From contig JACPKS010000061.1 in NCBI GenBank assembly GCA_016186905.1, positions 1-49,576 on the forward strand: DNA of 49,576 nucleotides, given 5' to 3'. The DNA comes from Deltaproteobacteria bacterium. GTDB lineage: Bacteria > Bdellovibrionota > UBA1018 > UBA923. The notes beneath the pieces were generated by a model, which ran no database searches, was not told the DNA's origin, and was given only the letters and a program-made list of their open reading frames with translations. This document shows positions 1 to 9,109 of the stretch, piece after piece; position 1 is the first letter of the stretch, and the number at the start of each line of letters is the position of its first letter. The position numbers were made by a program, and so were the translations under genes.

Positions 1-444
1 GAGATAGCGGTACTTCAGGCGCAACGTTTCGGAAACGTCGCTCCCATCCTCGATCGGGAACGGAAGCGGCTTGGATTCGCTCAAAATCTCGACGTGCGCG
101 ACCGCGACCTCGATTTCGCCGGTTGGGAGCTTCGGATTTTTCATTCCCTCAGGGCGCGCCCGTACCGTTCCGCGCGCGAGCACGACGAACTCGCTGCGGA
201 TGCGTTCGGCTTCATCGTGGGCTCCGGCTTCGATGCCCGCAAGCGACGGATCGATCACGATCTGAGTGAGACCGTAGCGGTCGCGCAGATCGACGAAGAT
301 GATGCCGCCGTGGTCGCGTCGCTTGTGGGCCCAGCCCAGGAGCGTCACGGTCTGGCCGATATTTTTCGCCTTGAGCTCTCCGCAGGTGTGACTGCGAACT
401 TTCCGAGCGGCCTTTGCCATGGCGCCGGCCGTTGCCGTCAGCAT
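1..444 (-). CDS. aspS: Aspartyl-tRNA synthetase, N-terminal part (cut by window edge)
   Basis: Class II aminoacyl-tRNA synthetase that charges tRNA-Asp (or Asp/Asn in non-discriminating forms). The 148 visible codons carry the N-terminal OB-fold anticodon-binding domain, with HTCGELK near the start and GWAHKRRDHGGIIFVDLRDR, and reach the family motif LRLKYRYL at about residues 141-148. The catalytic domain lies beyond the left edge. I prefer the ATG at 444 because GGAG lies 5 nt upstream and it overlaps the stop of the preceding gene (ATGCTGA). An in-frame ATG at 420 is the alternative and would remove 8 residues. It is the last visible gene of a minus-strand run with an FAD-type protein and aspartate kinase. 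Confidence 0.95.
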   Translation of the reverse strand, partial: MLTATAGAMAKAARKVRSHTCGELKAKNIGQTVTLLGWAHKRRDHGGIIFVDLRDRYGLTQIVIDPSLAGIEAGAHDEAERIRSEFVVLARGTVRARPEGMKNPKLPTGEIEVAVAHVEILSESKPLPFPIEDGSDVSETLRLKYRYL

Positions 445-1511
445 CTCGACTCCGGAAGGATTTTGAGCAGCCCGCGGATCGCGGCCTCCGGCCCGAATTG
501 ATCGGTGAAAAGCTTCGCGCCCAAAGCGACGTTCTTGCGCGCTTTCAAAAGATCGACGGCGAACATGCGCGGTTCGAAGGTGACGGATTCTTTCACGACC
601 GAGGCCGCGAAGCCCGGGATCGCGCGACCTGCGGCGCGTTTGGCGAGTTTGATTTTTTTCAAGATCTCGTTGTTGTCCTCGACTTCTTCGCTCGAGAGAA
701 AGCCGATCCAAAAACTTTCAAGATGCGCGGCGCCAGAAGCCAGAAAGCGTCCGGTGAGATGCGAGAGCGTGCTCTTATCCGACGGATTCGCGACGAGCGG
801 CACGATCAAAGTCTGCTGAAGTACCGCACCGAGCGGCTTGTGGATGAGATGGAGTCCGAAGCCGGCGCTGCTCGCCTTGCCCTTGAGCGCCGAAGCGAGA
901 ACTTCAGCGTCGCTTTTCTCGCTCACGAGCGAAGGCAGAAACCCCGCGTAGTCTCCGAAAAAGAATTGATTCGCGTGAATAGTATAAACGTCGCCCTCCG
1001 GCGGCAGCGACGCCAGCACGATGGCATCGACTTTTCTCTCGCCCTCTTTTTGAGCGGTACGAATCTCGATCACTGGCCAGCCTTCAAGTCGCACTGAATC
1101 CCGCGCGACTGCCGCCGCGGCCATGTTCAGATCCCACAAATCCAGTTGCGAACCGCCGCCGTTGGACGCCATGAGCGCTTCGAAGTAAGCGGCCTCGTGT
1201 TCGCCCCATTCATGCTTGATTTCGCCCAAGCGGCGGATGCGCTTGGAGGTTTTCGCGTCGTAATACGCGGACTCAAACGGCAAAAACTCGGTTCCCGGAC
1301 GCAATTCGGCCGCGATCGCGGCGGCGGTCTCGGGGCTCACGTTCCAGAGCCATCCACGCTGCAGAAAAGCGCGGGCAGAGTCGCACGGCGCTTCCGAGCT
1401 CACCCAGAGGGTTTTGAGTCCCCGATTCGAGAGCAAGGCGAAAAGCCAAAGACTCGAAATGCCGTTTCCAACGATGCAGGCATCCCAATGTTGGTTCAAC
1501 CGGTTGTCCAT
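438..1511 (-). CDS. FAD/NAD(P)-binding Rossmann protein of unknown function
   Basis: A 357-residue protein. Its N-terminus has a dinucleotide-binding beta-alpha-beta start, with CIVGNGISSL at residues 12-21 giving a GxGxxS/A fingerprint, so it probably binds FAD or NAD(P) like small flavin oxidoreductases. I cannot name a substrate, and no further catalytic motif is clear. The frame is open up to 1655, but the N-terminus before residue 1 is read from a low-complexity direct-repeat stretch (1525-1565) and looks artificial, so I chose the ATG at 1511. No good ribosome binding site precedes that ATG. Its stop overlaps the aspS start, which suggests cotranscription. The function is inferred only from the fold motif. 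Confidence 0.7.
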   Translation of the reverse strand: MDNRLNQHWDACIVGNGISSLWLFALLSNRGLKTLWVSSEAPCDSARAFLQRGWLWNVSPETAAAIAAELRPGTEFLPFESAYYDAKTSKRIRRLGEIKHEWGEHEAAYFEALMASNGGGSQLDLWDLNMAAAAVARDSVRLEGWPVIEIRTAQKEGERKVDAIVLASLPPEGDVYTIHANQFFFGDYAGFLPSLVSEKSDAEVLASALKGKASSAGFGLHLIHKPLGAVLQQTLIVPLVANPSDKSTLSHLTGRFLASGAAHLESFWIGFLSSEEVEDNNEILKKIKLAKRAAGRAIPGFAASVVKESVTFEPRMFAVDLLKARKNVALGAKLFTDQFGPEAAIRGLLKILPESRC

Positions 1512-1530
1512 GAGGTGATCTTGGCTCCGT

Positions 1531-1555
1531 GTTCCGTATTCAGTGTTCCGTATTC
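1531..1555. repeat. Short direct repeat between lysC and the FAD-type gene
   Basis: GTTCCGTATTC occurs at 1531-1541 and again at 1545-1555, with degenerate variants (TCCGTATCCGG) following to about 1577. It fills most of the 68-bp gap between the lysC stop (1580) and the start chosen for the next gene (1511). It is probably replication-slippage sequence. Its practical importance is that it creates a false N-terminal extension of the downstream frame. Confidence 0.6.
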
Positions 1556-1579
1556 CATTCCGAAGTCCGTATCCGGATC

Positions 1580-2842
1580 TCAGTCCGCGGTGTTCTCGAT
1601 CAGTGCTTTGTGCAGCACTGTAACCGCTCCCGAGGCGTCCGCATCCGATACCCAAACTGTAAACGATTGGGGATGCGTGGTCAAACGCAGCGTCGCGATC
1701 CTCGCCTGTTCAAGCGCGTGAAAAGCGCGGCTTAGCGGCCGCGCGTTTTGCTGGAAGTGGCGCCCGATCACCGAAACGCCGGCGAGGCCGCGCGCGGTTA
1801 CGCGTCCAGCGTACTTTTCGACGAAAGCCCGGCACTCGGCGGGGTCGAGCACGAGCGAAAGGCCGGCCGCGGTATCTTCGCCGTTCCGGCGGCAGTCGTG
1901 CAGAGGAAGGTTCAATTCCGCGGTTTCATCGAGAACGGCAGCCGCCTCGGATTCAGAGAAGGTCATCCGAACCAAGCCCCTGCGCGCCGTCACCGCGACG
2001 GCCCTGGGCGTTTCCGACTCAAGGGTTTCTTTCGCAGGTTCAATCATGGTTCCTTCTCCTGTTACGGAATGCCCGACGAACAAGGGCATTCCCGCGATGC
2101 GCGCGATCTCGATCGAGCGTGGGTGCATGACCTGCGCCCCTCGCACGGCCATCTCGAGCATAAGATCCGTCGACAGCCGCCGATAACGCCGCGCCTTGGG
2201 CACAAGCCCCGGATCCGCCGAAAAAATCCCCTCGACGTCGGTGAAAATCTCGCACTTGGCATGGCCGCGCGGCACGCGGCCCAAAGAGCCGTCACGCGGG
2301 ACGCCGCCAAGAGAGCTGTCGCCGAGCGCGACCGCAAGCGCCACTGCCGTCGTGTCGGACCCTCCGCGCCCGAGAGTCGTGACCTCTTTGGCGCGCGAAA
2401 CCCCCTGAAAGCCGGCGACGATCACGACGCGTCCTTTTTCGAGTTCCTGGCGCACGCGGGTCGGCCGGATCTCGAGAATCCGCGCGCGCGTGTGGTTTTC
2501 GTCGGTGATGATGCCGGCCTGAGATCCGGTAAACGAGATGGCCTCGATGCCGTGATCGCGCAATGCCATCGACAGCAGCGCCATCGAGATGCGTTCGCCC
2601 GCGGTGAGAAGCATGTCGAGCTCGCGCTCGCAGGTCGCCGGCGTCACCTTCCGCGCAAGACCGAGCAGCTCGTCGGTCGTATCTCCCATCGCCGAGACGA
2701 CGACGACGACAGGCTGGCCGTGGCGCTTAGCCTCGGCGACGCGCAGGGCTACGCCGCGAATTTTTTCGGGGTTCCCCACGGAGCTTCCGCCGTACTTGCG
2801 AACCAGAATTTGCGCTGGAAAAGAGGAATCACCGCGGAGCAC
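1580..2842 (-). CDS. lysC: Aspartate kinase with an in-frame 9-residue tandem insertion
   Basis: Phosphorylates L-aspartate in the first step towards Lys, Thr, Met and diaminopimelate. The 420-residue protein has the kinase motifs KYGGSSVG (16-23), the TAGERIS segment (80-86), GRGGSDTTA (158-166) and [11 protein letters not shown] (201-211), followed by two C-terminal ACT-type regulatory segments (about 285-415). Residues 175-192 are an unusual duplicated 9-mer (DSSLGGVPR then DGSLGRVPR) placed just before the CEIFTDVEG strand, where the family usually has a short loop. Translation probably starts at GTG 2842, 3 nt after the MltD stop, with a weak ribosome site. ACT domains suggest feedback control by an end-product amino acid. 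Confidence 0.93.
   Translation of the reverse strand: MLRGDSSFPAQILVRKYGGSSVGNPEKIRGVALRVAEAKRHGQPVVVVVSAMGDTTDELLGLARKVTPATCERELDMLLTAGERISMALLSMALRDHGIEAISFTGSQAGIITDENHTRARILEIRPTRVRQELEKGRVVIVAGFQGVSRAKEVTTLGRGGSDTTAVALAVALGDSSLGGVPRDGSLGRVPRGHAKCEIFTDVEGIFSADPGLVPKARRYRRLSTDLMLEMAVRGAQVMHPRSIEIARIAGMPLFVGHSVTGEGTMIEPAKETLESETPRAVAVTARRGLVRMTFSESEAAAVLDETAELNLPLHDCRRNGEDTAAGLSLVLDPAECRAFVEKYAGRVTARGLAGVSVIGRHFQQNARPLSRAFHALEQARIATLRLTTHPQSFTVWVSDADASGAVTVLHKALIENTAD
2267..2320 (-). repeat. 27-bp tandem repeat inside lysC
   Basis: Two adjacent 27-bp units (2267-2293 and 2294-2320) match at 21 of 27 positions and keep the reading frame, encoding DSSLGGVPR and DGSLGRVPR. The unit is GC-rich and partly palindromic, and is extended at 2264-2281 by GGCCGCGCGG and CCGCGTGCCGCG in the gene direction. 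The insertion falls in a loop of the kinase domain. Compare the 30-bp tandem palindromic repeat in lptE. Confidence 0.75.
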
Positions 2843-2845
2843 GGC

Positions 2846-4537
2846 TTATTCATCGCCATCCGTGGAGACTCTCGGCGGGAGTCGGTATTTGAGCGCGGCA
2901 CTCGCAGCCGAATATCGGGCGGAGTCAGCGTACCGCATCGCGGAGGAATGCACCCGCACATGGCGCCGAGCCCGGCGCGCGCGGCGGCGCTTCTTCTTCG
3001 GCGGTATGGGCTTTTCGTCGTACATGCTCGCGATCACGCGTTTATAACCCGTCGGGATCGGCAGCATGATCGAAGAACCCACGCGAAGCGCGCTCGCACC
3101 CTTCGGAATATTGTTGAGTTCGCGGATGGGATCGATCTCCACCGCGAATTTCTTCGCGACCCGCCGCAGGTTTTCGCCGCTCTTGATCTTGTACTGCTGG
3201 AACACGACCTTCCGTTCGAAGCTCTCGTCATTGTAGGTCGCAAGAAAGCGCGACTTCGAGGAGAGCGGAAGCTTGATCCGGTACGCCTTCATGGTCGGCG
3301 GCGTGCACCAGCGCAGAAGCTCCGGATTCAAGATCTTCACGGTCGAAAACGGAATTCCCGCCGCTCGCGAAATCGCGAAAAGATCGGCCGGCCCTTTGAC
3401 TTCGAACTCGATGATCTGCGCGTTGGGATTGGCGACCATGTAGATCGACGGGCTCATCGCCGCCTCGGGCGCGCGCGAAACCGTGGCGTGGCTCTCGGCA
3501 TACGGGCTTTCGCCGTCTTCCTCGTCGAGGCCCGCGACTTCGTCGTCGCGCGATTCCGACGGGTCTTCCGCCGTATCGTCGGCTTCGTCGGCCTTGGCGA
3601 TCTCTTCGGCGAGCTCTTTCGGAGTGGGCTCTTCGCCGTTCTCGGACAACATCGAAACGGTCGGGTTCGTCACGCGCTTATAGCCCTTGCGGAACGGATC
3701 CTCGAAGCCGAAGAGCTCGGGATTTTTCGTGATGATCGCGGCGGCCATGATCTTGGGCACGTAATCGCGCGTCTCGCGCTTGAAAAAACGGTGTTTCGCG
3801 ATCTCCCAGAAGTTGTGCGTGCGGTATTTCGAAACCGCGCGCCTCACCTTGTTTTCGCCGGCGTTGTACGCGGAGGCCGCAAGTTCCCAGCTTCCGAATT
3901 CCTGGTAAAGCTCGCGCAGGTAATTGATCGCGGCCGTCGTGGCCTTGCGCGTGTCGCGGCGCTCGTCGAGCCAGTAGTTCACGTTCAGCCCGTAGCGCAC
4001 GCCCGTCGGGCGGATGAACTGCCAAGGCCCCACGGCGCGCGCGTGCGAACGCGCGGAGTTGTTGAAGCCGCTCTCGATCATCGCGAGATACACGAGATCC
4101 TGGGGCATGTTGTTCTGCTTGAGCACCTTCGCGATTTCCGGTATGAAATAGCGCCCACGCTCGAGATATTTCGAGAAATAGCGACGGCCTTTTCCCGTGA
4201 AGTATGCCACCCATTTTTCAACCGACGGATTAACGACGACCGGGTAGTCGAAGCGGGTCACCTTGAGTTTGCGGCCACTCACGTCTTCGTTGAGACCGAA
4301 GACCGGATTGCCGGAAGATACGCCGGTTACCGCGGTTGAGGTTTGTGGGGTGGAGGCAGGAGCGGCTTCGCGCGCCGCCTCGCGGATCACGTTTCCAACC
4401 GCGCCGCCGCCGTCACGTGGGCGTGAGGTCGCGCATCCTGAAACGGCGACCACCGCTCCGATCAATGTCAGCGCGAAGAAGAGGAAGGCTGGCTTCGTGT
4501 GGACTGGATGCGTACCAACGTTGCGGAATTGAATCAC
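2846..4537 (-). CDS. mltD: MltD-like lytic transglycosylase lipoprotein (SLT + LysM)
   Basis: Cleaves the MurNAc-GlcNAc bond of peptidoglycan from the periplasmic face of a membrane. The 563-residue protein has a lipoprotein signal with lipobox VSGC (Cys35). An SLT domain follows, with catalytic Glu155 in MIESGFNN, then GPWQF (170-174) and AYNAGENKV at about residue 225. After an acidic linker rich in Glu/Asp comes a single LysM-type repeat at about 455-505 (KSGENLRRVAKKF). The C-terminal tail is very basic (KKKRRRARRARR). GTG 4537 is the start, with GGGAG 8 nt upstream. The basic tail could aid wall or DNA contact, but that is inference. MltD of enterobacteria has more LysM repeats. Confidence 0.9.
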   Translation of the reverse strand: MIQFRNVGTHPVHTKPAFLFFALTLIGAVVAVSGCATSRPRDGGGAVGNVIREAAREAAPASTPQTSTAVTGVSSGNPVFGLNEDVSGRKLKVTRFDYPVVVNPSVEKWVAYFTGKGRRYFSKYLERGRYFIPEIAKVLKQNNMPQDLVYLAMIESGFNNSARSHARAVGPWQFIRPTGVRYGLNVNYWLDERRDTRKATTAAINYLRELYQEFGSWELAASAYNAGENKVRRAVSKYRTHNFWEIAKHRFFKRETRDYVPKIMAAAIITKNPELFGFEDPFRKGYKRVTNPTVSMLSENGEEPTPKELAEEIAKADEADDTAEDPSESRDDEVAGLDEEDGESPYAESHATVSRAPEAAMSPSIYMVANPNAQIIEFEVKGPADLFAISRAAGIPFSTVKILNPELLRWCTPPTMKAYRIKLPLSSKSRFLATYNDESFERKVVFQQYKIKSGENLRRVAKKFAVEIDPIRELNNIPKGASALRVGSSIMLPIPTGYKRVIASMYDEKPIPPKKKRRRARRARRHVRVHSSAMRYADSARYSAASAALKYRLPPRVSTDGDE

Positions 4538-4565
4538 GATGAGTGCTCCCTCTATGGATATAACA

Positions 4566-4583
4566 CGCCGCGACCATGCGGCG
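4566..4583 (-). promoter_or_regulatory. Hairpin in the mltD leader
   Basis: A perfect 6-bp stem, CGCCGC/GCGGCG, with a 6-nt loop lies between the small membrane-protein gene and mltD, about 30 nt before the GTG start. AT-rich sequence on its upstream side (4590-4615, TTTAAACTAATTTAG in the gene direction) could be a promoter for mltD. No U-tract follows the stem, so it is not a classical terminator. Confidence 0.4.
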
Positions 4584-4624
4584 CTTAAGACTACTAAATT
4601 AGTTTAAAGGAATCTTCAGGGGAG

Positions 4625-5026
4625 TCAATCCGATCCGTCGTCTCCGGATTCGATGAGCAACGGCGCTTCGGCCTGTGGATTTTGACCAAGTGCGCCTTCT
4701 GTTCGATGAGGCATTACAAGGCTCGCACGATGCGCGTTGGGGTCTGTTTTCCTGGGTTGCTCGCCGAGCAGCAAGCCACCGTGGAGAGCTTGGGCATCCA
4801 GGATTTTCACGGCCGCGTTCACGTCGGTTTTCGACGGCGTACGATTCAGGCCTGGAAGGCTCAGCGGCCCGCGCGAGCCATCAGGATCGAGGATGACGGA
4901 ATAATCATTTTCGGGAGTGCTGATGTATTTCAACAGAAACGGAAACGCCGGCAGCGTGAGAAGCAAAACCGTGGATTGAATCCAACCCCAAGTCTGAGCC
5001 AGATTCTTTTTCTGCACCCTTCGCAT
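4625..5026 (-). CDS. Small single-pass membrane protein of unknown function
   Basis: A 133-residue protein that I do not recognise. It starts with a basic N-terminus (MRRVQKKN) and one hydrophobic segment at about residues 14-34 (STVLLLTLPAFPFLLKYI), which acts as either an uncleaved anchor or a signal peptide. A Pro/Gly/Asp-rich, probably extended, region follows and ends in acidic residues (GDDGSD). It lies upstream of mltD on the same strand, with 87 bp between them. AT-rich sequence upstream (5040-5190) is consistent with its own promoter. Codon use resembles the neighbours, which supports a real gene, but nothing defines its role. Confidence 0.6.
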   Translation of the reverse strand: MRRVQKKNLAQTWGWIQSTVLLLTLPAFPFLLKYISTPENDYSVILDPDGSRGPLSLPGLNRTPSKTDVNAAVKILDAQALHGGLLLGEQPRKTDPNAHRASLVMPHRTEGALGQNPQAEAPLLIESGDDGSD

Positions 5027-5117
5027 ACGTACAAACTAGTGCTTGCAATGGAAAGACCAGAAAATTTAACAATATAAAAAACGTAAGACAGCGATACTAA
5101 ATAGGTTTCTATATAGA

Positions 5118-5141
5118 CGACTCTTTCGGTCAGAAAAAAGT
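5118..5141. promoter_or_regulatory. AT-rich intergenic dyad between two minus-strand genes
   Basis: ACGACT...AGTCGT flanks a TTT/AAA extension, giving an imperfect hairpin in the 168-bp AT-rich gap at 5027-5194. The gap is much lower in GC than its surroundings. It should hold the end of one minus-strand transcript and the promoter for the gene ending at 4625. I could not fix -35/-10 boxes with confidence. Confidence 0.3.
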
Positions 5142-5194
5142 CGTAAAATTATTCGACAGTGTATCGAGCTTAGACAGGAAAAAATATCCGAATC

Positions 5195-5515
5195 CTATTC
5201 CCCCCTCTTGTCGAAACTGATCTCAATGGTCACGCGCATCTTCTGCCCCTCGAAAAACTTGCGCGCCTCGGATGCGAAATCCACCCTCGAAAGGATCGCG
5301 GCGGTTTCTTTGGCAAACAAGTCGAGGAACTCTTTCTTGGTTCTGGCGGCGTTTTCAAGAAAGCCGCCCCACATTTCCTTGGGCAGCTTGAACTCGCCGA
5401 GGTAGTTGCGAATCGTCTCTTCGGTGAGAAAAATCGTGCCGACGCCGGTGAGGACGACTTTCTTCATCGCTTCCGAGATCTGGGATTTCAAATCCGGTTT
5501 TTCATCTTCACTCAT
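5195..5515 (-). CDS. Small helical cytoplasmic protein of unknown function (phasin-like composition)
   Basis: A 106-residue soluble protein, mostly charged and probably alpha-helical (EAMKKVVLTG, NAARTKKEFLDLFAKETAAI, EARKFFEGQ), with a beta-like C-terminal strand (MRVTIEISFDKRGE). Helix and alanine/lysine content resembles phasin-type or polymer-coat proteins, but there is no diagnostic motif. It starts one base after the stop of the SRPBCC gene (TGACATG), so it is probably translationally coupled as the last gene of the 8437-5195 minus-strand cluster. A longer open frame up to 5623 overlaps the SRPBCC gene and is rejected. Confidence 0.65.
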   Translation of the reverse strand: MSEDEKPDLKSQISEAMKKVVLTGVGTIFLTEETIRNYLGEFKLPKEMWGGFLENAARTKKEFLDLFAKETAAILSRVDFASEARKFFEGQKMRVTIEISFDKRGE

Positions 5516-5516
5516 G

Positions 5517-5951
5517 TCACCCAACCTTTTTCGCGCGCGTTTCGAAATTCCAAAGCATTTTTGGCAGTGTGGAGCGAACAAGTCCGCCGATGATGAACCC
5601 GGGCACCGGGAAATTGAACTCAAGGTCGATGCTGTAGCTCACCTCCGTGCTGCCCTCGCCTTTTGATTGCAGCCTCCAATAGCCCTTGTTCCCTTTTAAC
5701 AGGGCGCTCTCCACGAATGTCCACGTCATCTCATCAGGGATTCGGCTTTCGTCGTGGTCGAGCACGTAACGAATCTCCTTGCCTATGAGTTCGATGACGT
5801 ACTCGACGCGCGTATGGCCGCCCTCGCGCGAGAGCACCTTCACGCGATGGACGTTGTCGACGAATTGCGGATAGTTCTCGTAATCCGTGATCGCCTTCCA
5901 GATGCGTTCGCGCGGCAGCGGCATTTCAACGACTTTGCTGGCTTCGGCCAT
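5517..5951 (-). CDS. SRPBCC/START-like lipid-binding domain protein
   Basis: A 144-residue single-domain protein of the polyketide-cyclase/COQ10-like SRPBCC superfamily. The N-terminal pattern PLPRERIWKAITDYENYPQFV (about 11-31) is typical of the first helix-grip element, and the C-terminal long helix (GFIIGGLVRSTLPKML, about 118-133) closes the hydrophobic pocket. Such proteins bind hydrophobic ligands such as quinones or lipids. It lies 12 bp after glpX and 1 bp before the small helical gene. A second SRPBCC-type gene (7769-8437) is in the same cluster, which suggests related ligands, but none can be named. Confidence 0.8.
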   Translation of the reverse strand: MAEASKVVEMPLPRERIWKAITDYENYPQFVDNVHRVKVLSREGGHTRVEYVIELIGKEIRYVLDHDESRIPDEMTWTFVESALLKGNKGYWRLQSKGEGSTEVSYSIDLEFNFPVPGFIIGGLVRSTLPKMLWNFETRAKKVG

Positions 5952-5963
5952 AAAATTCTCTCC

Positions 5964-6917
<954 letters not shown>

Positions 6918-6929
6918 TTTTTCTCCCTT

Positions 6930-7772
6930 TTACGGCTCGACTTTCATCTTGTCCATGAGCGTCTCTTTCAAGCGTCCGTCGAGCTGCGCCGATTCGACGA
7001 TCCCGCGCGCCCAATCCACTTTCTTCGGATCCGGCAAATGGTCGTGATCAATATCGATCGATTCAAGCAGCACCGGCTCATCAGCGAGGAACGCCGGCTC
7101 GCGGCGATCAGGGCCGAACGACTGGCAGATGCCGGTCGTCATTCCCGCGGCGGACTTCGCCGTCGTTGACGAAGCGTCCGACCAGCCCCAGTACAGATTC
7201 GCGAAGAAAAGGTCGGCCTTCCGCACGCCACCGTCGCCCGAGAGCCGTACGAGCAGGTCGGTGTTGCAAACGCCGTGATACCAGTAGTCGGCCAGCGGTA
7301 GTTTCTGACGGATGAGTTTCAAGCTCGTTCCGAGCCTGCGCGGGCTTAAACTGCGTTCCAGAACGCTCTTGGAGTACGTGGAAAGCGCTTCAAGCTTGAG
7401 CGCGGCGCGGTCGCCGTAATAACCCACGAGCCTCGGCATGATCTCGATGCTTTCGGGATGCAGGTTGAGCACGCCCTGGATGATCGTGCCTTCTTTCCAC
7501 TCTTGTTTTTCAACTTTGATCGCAAGACCGGTGACGCTCAGGTCGTACACGGTGAAGATCTTCCCGGTCCGGACTTCGCGAAACTGTTCGTGCGTGAGTA
7601 TGAATCGCGGATGTTTTCGGCGCTCGATGAGCCTCAGCGAAGAATCGACGTACGCTGCCGCCGGGTCGACGCGGCTTCGCGCCTGGGCGCGAGCCTTTTT
7701 CGGCGCGCGCTTTCCGGCGGCGGTTTTCTTGGCGGTGCTGCGTTTTGTCGGAAGTTTTTTTTTGCGTTTCAT
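6930..7772 (-). CDS. PilZ-domain protein with long C-terminal extension
   Basis: A 280-residue protein. The first 40 residues are Lys/Arg/Ala-rich. A PilZ domain follows, with the c-di-GMP binding signature ERRKHPRF (50-57; RxxxR) and DLSVTG (77-82; DxSxxG), so c-di-GMP binding is expected. Residues about 145-280 match nothing I recognise. They include an Asp/His-rich stretch (SIDIDHDHLPDPKK). The start overlaps the stop of the upstream START-like gene (7769-7772), indicating coupling. The basic N-terminus could be a nucleic-acid or membrane-surface tether, which is inference only. Confidence 0.85.
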   Translation of the reverse strand: MKRKKKLPTKRSTAKKTAAGKRAPKKARAQARSRVDPAAAYVDSSLRLIERRKHPRFILTHEQFREVRTGKIFTVYDLSVTGLAIKVEKQEWKEGTIIQGVLNLHPESIEIMPRLVGYYGDRAALKLEALSTYSKSVLERSLSPRRLGTSLKLIRQKLPLADYWYHGVCNTDLLVRLSGDGGVRKADLFFANLYWGWSDASSTTAKSAAGMTTGICQSFGPDRREPAFLADEPVLLESIDIDHDHLPDPKKVDWARGIVESAQLDGRLKETLMDKMKVEP

Positions 7773-8437
7773 CGCGCGGTCTTGAGCTTGTTGTATTCCC
7801 CTTCAATGTAACTTCTGAAATTCCGCGAGGCAACGCCTAATACCATTTCCGAAAGCGGGATCGCGATGAACTGCAGCGCTTTGGGAAAAATATTCTTCGC
7901 GGAAGGCAAGTGGCCTTGCATCACGAGCATCGTGCGGCTTCCTTTGTCCCAGAGCGAGGTTTTCACCTTGAACCCCTTCATATCGCCCCGGACGATCTCG
8001 TAGTTGAGCTCGTCCCAGTAGCGGTCGTCGACTTTAACCCAGGAACGCACGAGATAGCCGCCGGCCTCGGCCACCATCTCGATGATTTTCGTTCTCGCGT
8101 CGTAGTCGAATTTCCGGATCGCCGGCGACATTTTGGGATAGACCGCGTAATCGGTGATCGTCTTTCGCGCGTGCTTGATCGGCGCGCGCACGACCATCGC
8201 GCCGGTATATTCGAAGCCGTCGATTCCTTCCCAGCCTGAGTTGACGACGACGTCGAGGTCTTCGGTCGCGCGCGTGAGCGTCTTCGGTTTCAGGAGTGTT
8301 TCGAGCGGAGGTTTGGATGGCGCGAGGGCGGTTTCCGTGACGGTTTTGTCTGCCGCGAACGAAGCCGAAAGCGCGCACGACAAGAAAGCGAGAGCGGCGA
8401 GGAACGGCGGGATTTTCGCGTGTTTTGCGCGCATCAC
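7769..8437 (-). CDS. Exported START/SRPBCC-type protein
   Basis: A 222-residue protein with a Sec signal peptide (basic MMRAKHAK, hydrophobic core, cut near SFAA-DK at about residue 29). The mature part has an SRPBCC/START-like pattern: VVRAPIKHARKTITDYAVYPKM (about 82-103), then alternating strands and a C-terminal helix (SEMVLGVASRNFRSYIEGEY). It probably binds a lipid-like ligand in the periplasm. It is the first gene of the 8437-5195 cluster and diverges from pgsA across a 54-bp gap. Two tandem ATGs exist, at 8437 and 8434, and I use the first. The function is inferred from fold pattern only. Confidence 0.75.
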   Translation of the reverse strand: MMRAKHAKIPPFLAALAFLSCALSASFAADKTVTETALAPSKPPLETLLKPKTLTRATEDLDVVVNSGWEGIDGFEYTGAMVVRAPIKHARKTITDYAVYPKMSPAIRKFDYDARTKIIEMVAEAGGYLVRSWVKVDDRYWDELNYEIVRGDMKGFKVKTSLWDKGSRTMLVMQGHLPSAKNIFPKALQFIAIPLSEMVLGVASRNFRSYIEGEYNKLKTAR

Positions 8438-8453
8438 TTGAGAGGCCCCTTGC

Positions 8454-8483
8454 TTGACACCATATCACGCGACCGAATAGATT
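8454..8483 (+). promoter_or_regulatory. Predicted sigma-70 promoter of pgsA
   Basis: TTGACA (8454-8459), an 18-bp spacer and TAGATT (8478-8483) form a good sigma-70-like promoter. A start site about 7 nt further on would fall at or next to the pgsA ATG at 8492. The mRNA would then have almost no leader, which agrees with the lack of a Shine-Dalgarno sequence there. Confidence 0.55.
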
Positions 8484-8491
8484 GTCGCGGA

Positions 8492-9109
8492 ATGGAAGAG
8501 CACGGCATCAGGTTCAATACACTCCCGAATCGCTTAAGCGCGCTCCGAATCGCCTGCGTGCCGCTCGTCGTGATTTTTCTGTTGGAAGACTCCCCTCGTT
8601 CGGGTTTCATCGCGGCGCTGATCTTCGGGATTGCCGGCATCACCGACTATTTCGATGGCTATTACGCGAGGCTGCAGAAGGCCTCGACCGTGGTCGGCAA
8701 GCTGCTCGATCCCCTCGCCGACAAGTTTCTCGTCGTGAGCTCGCTCATCATGCTGATGCATCTGGGACGCATTCATTCCGTGATCGTGATCCTGCTCGTC
8801 TGCCGCGAGCTTGCGATCACCGGCCTGCGCGCGATCGCCGCCGCCGAGGGCATCGTGATCGGCGCGAGCCGCGTCGCCAAGTGGAAGACCGCGACCCAGA
8901 TGGCCGCGATTCCCATGCTCATGCTTCACGAGACTTATTTTTATGTGCCGATGCAGGCTTTGGGAACGGTTCTTATCTGGATCTCGCTGTTGATTTCCCT
9001 TTGGTCGGCGCGCGACTACATCGTGGATTTCTTCCAAAGCGTCAAGGCGCTGGCCGCCGAACGCCGCCGCGAAAAGCTCGCGCGCAAGGAAAAGAGTGGA
9101 GCGGGTTAA
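8492..9109 (+). CDS. pgsA: CDP-diacylglycerol--glycerol-3-phosphate 3-phosphatidyltransferase
   Basis: Integral inner-membrane enzyme that joins CDP-diacylglycerol to glycerol-3-phosphate, the committed step to phosphatidylglycerol and cardiolipin. The 205-residue protein carries the full CDP-alcohol phosphotransferase motif D52-xx-DG-xx-AR-x8-G-xxx-D-xxx-D77 and several hydrophobic segments. The ATG at 8492 is chosen because family members start just before the NRLSALRIA segment. The open frame to 8420 overlaps the divergent gene. The last codons and the TAA stop are read from the antisense of the tRNA-Gly acceptor stem. PgsA is the best family member, but other CDP-alcohol transferases share the motif. 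Confidence 0.88.
   Translation: MEEHGIRFNTLPNRLSALRIACVPLVVIFLLEDSPRSGFIAALIFGIAGITDYFDGYYARLQKASTVVGKLLDPLADKFLVVSSLIMLMHLGRIHSVIVILLVCRELAITGLRAIAAAEGIVIGASRVAKWKTATQMAAIPMLMLHETYFYVPMQALGTVLIWISLLISLWSARDYIVDFFQSVKALAAERRREKLARKEKSGAG

Noticed and set aside
1748..4339. Long plus-strand open frame (863 codons) opposite lysC and mltD
   Set aside because: It is antisense to two clear genes. Its Arg/His-rich composition is the usual shadow of high-GC coding sequence, and no family motif is seen.
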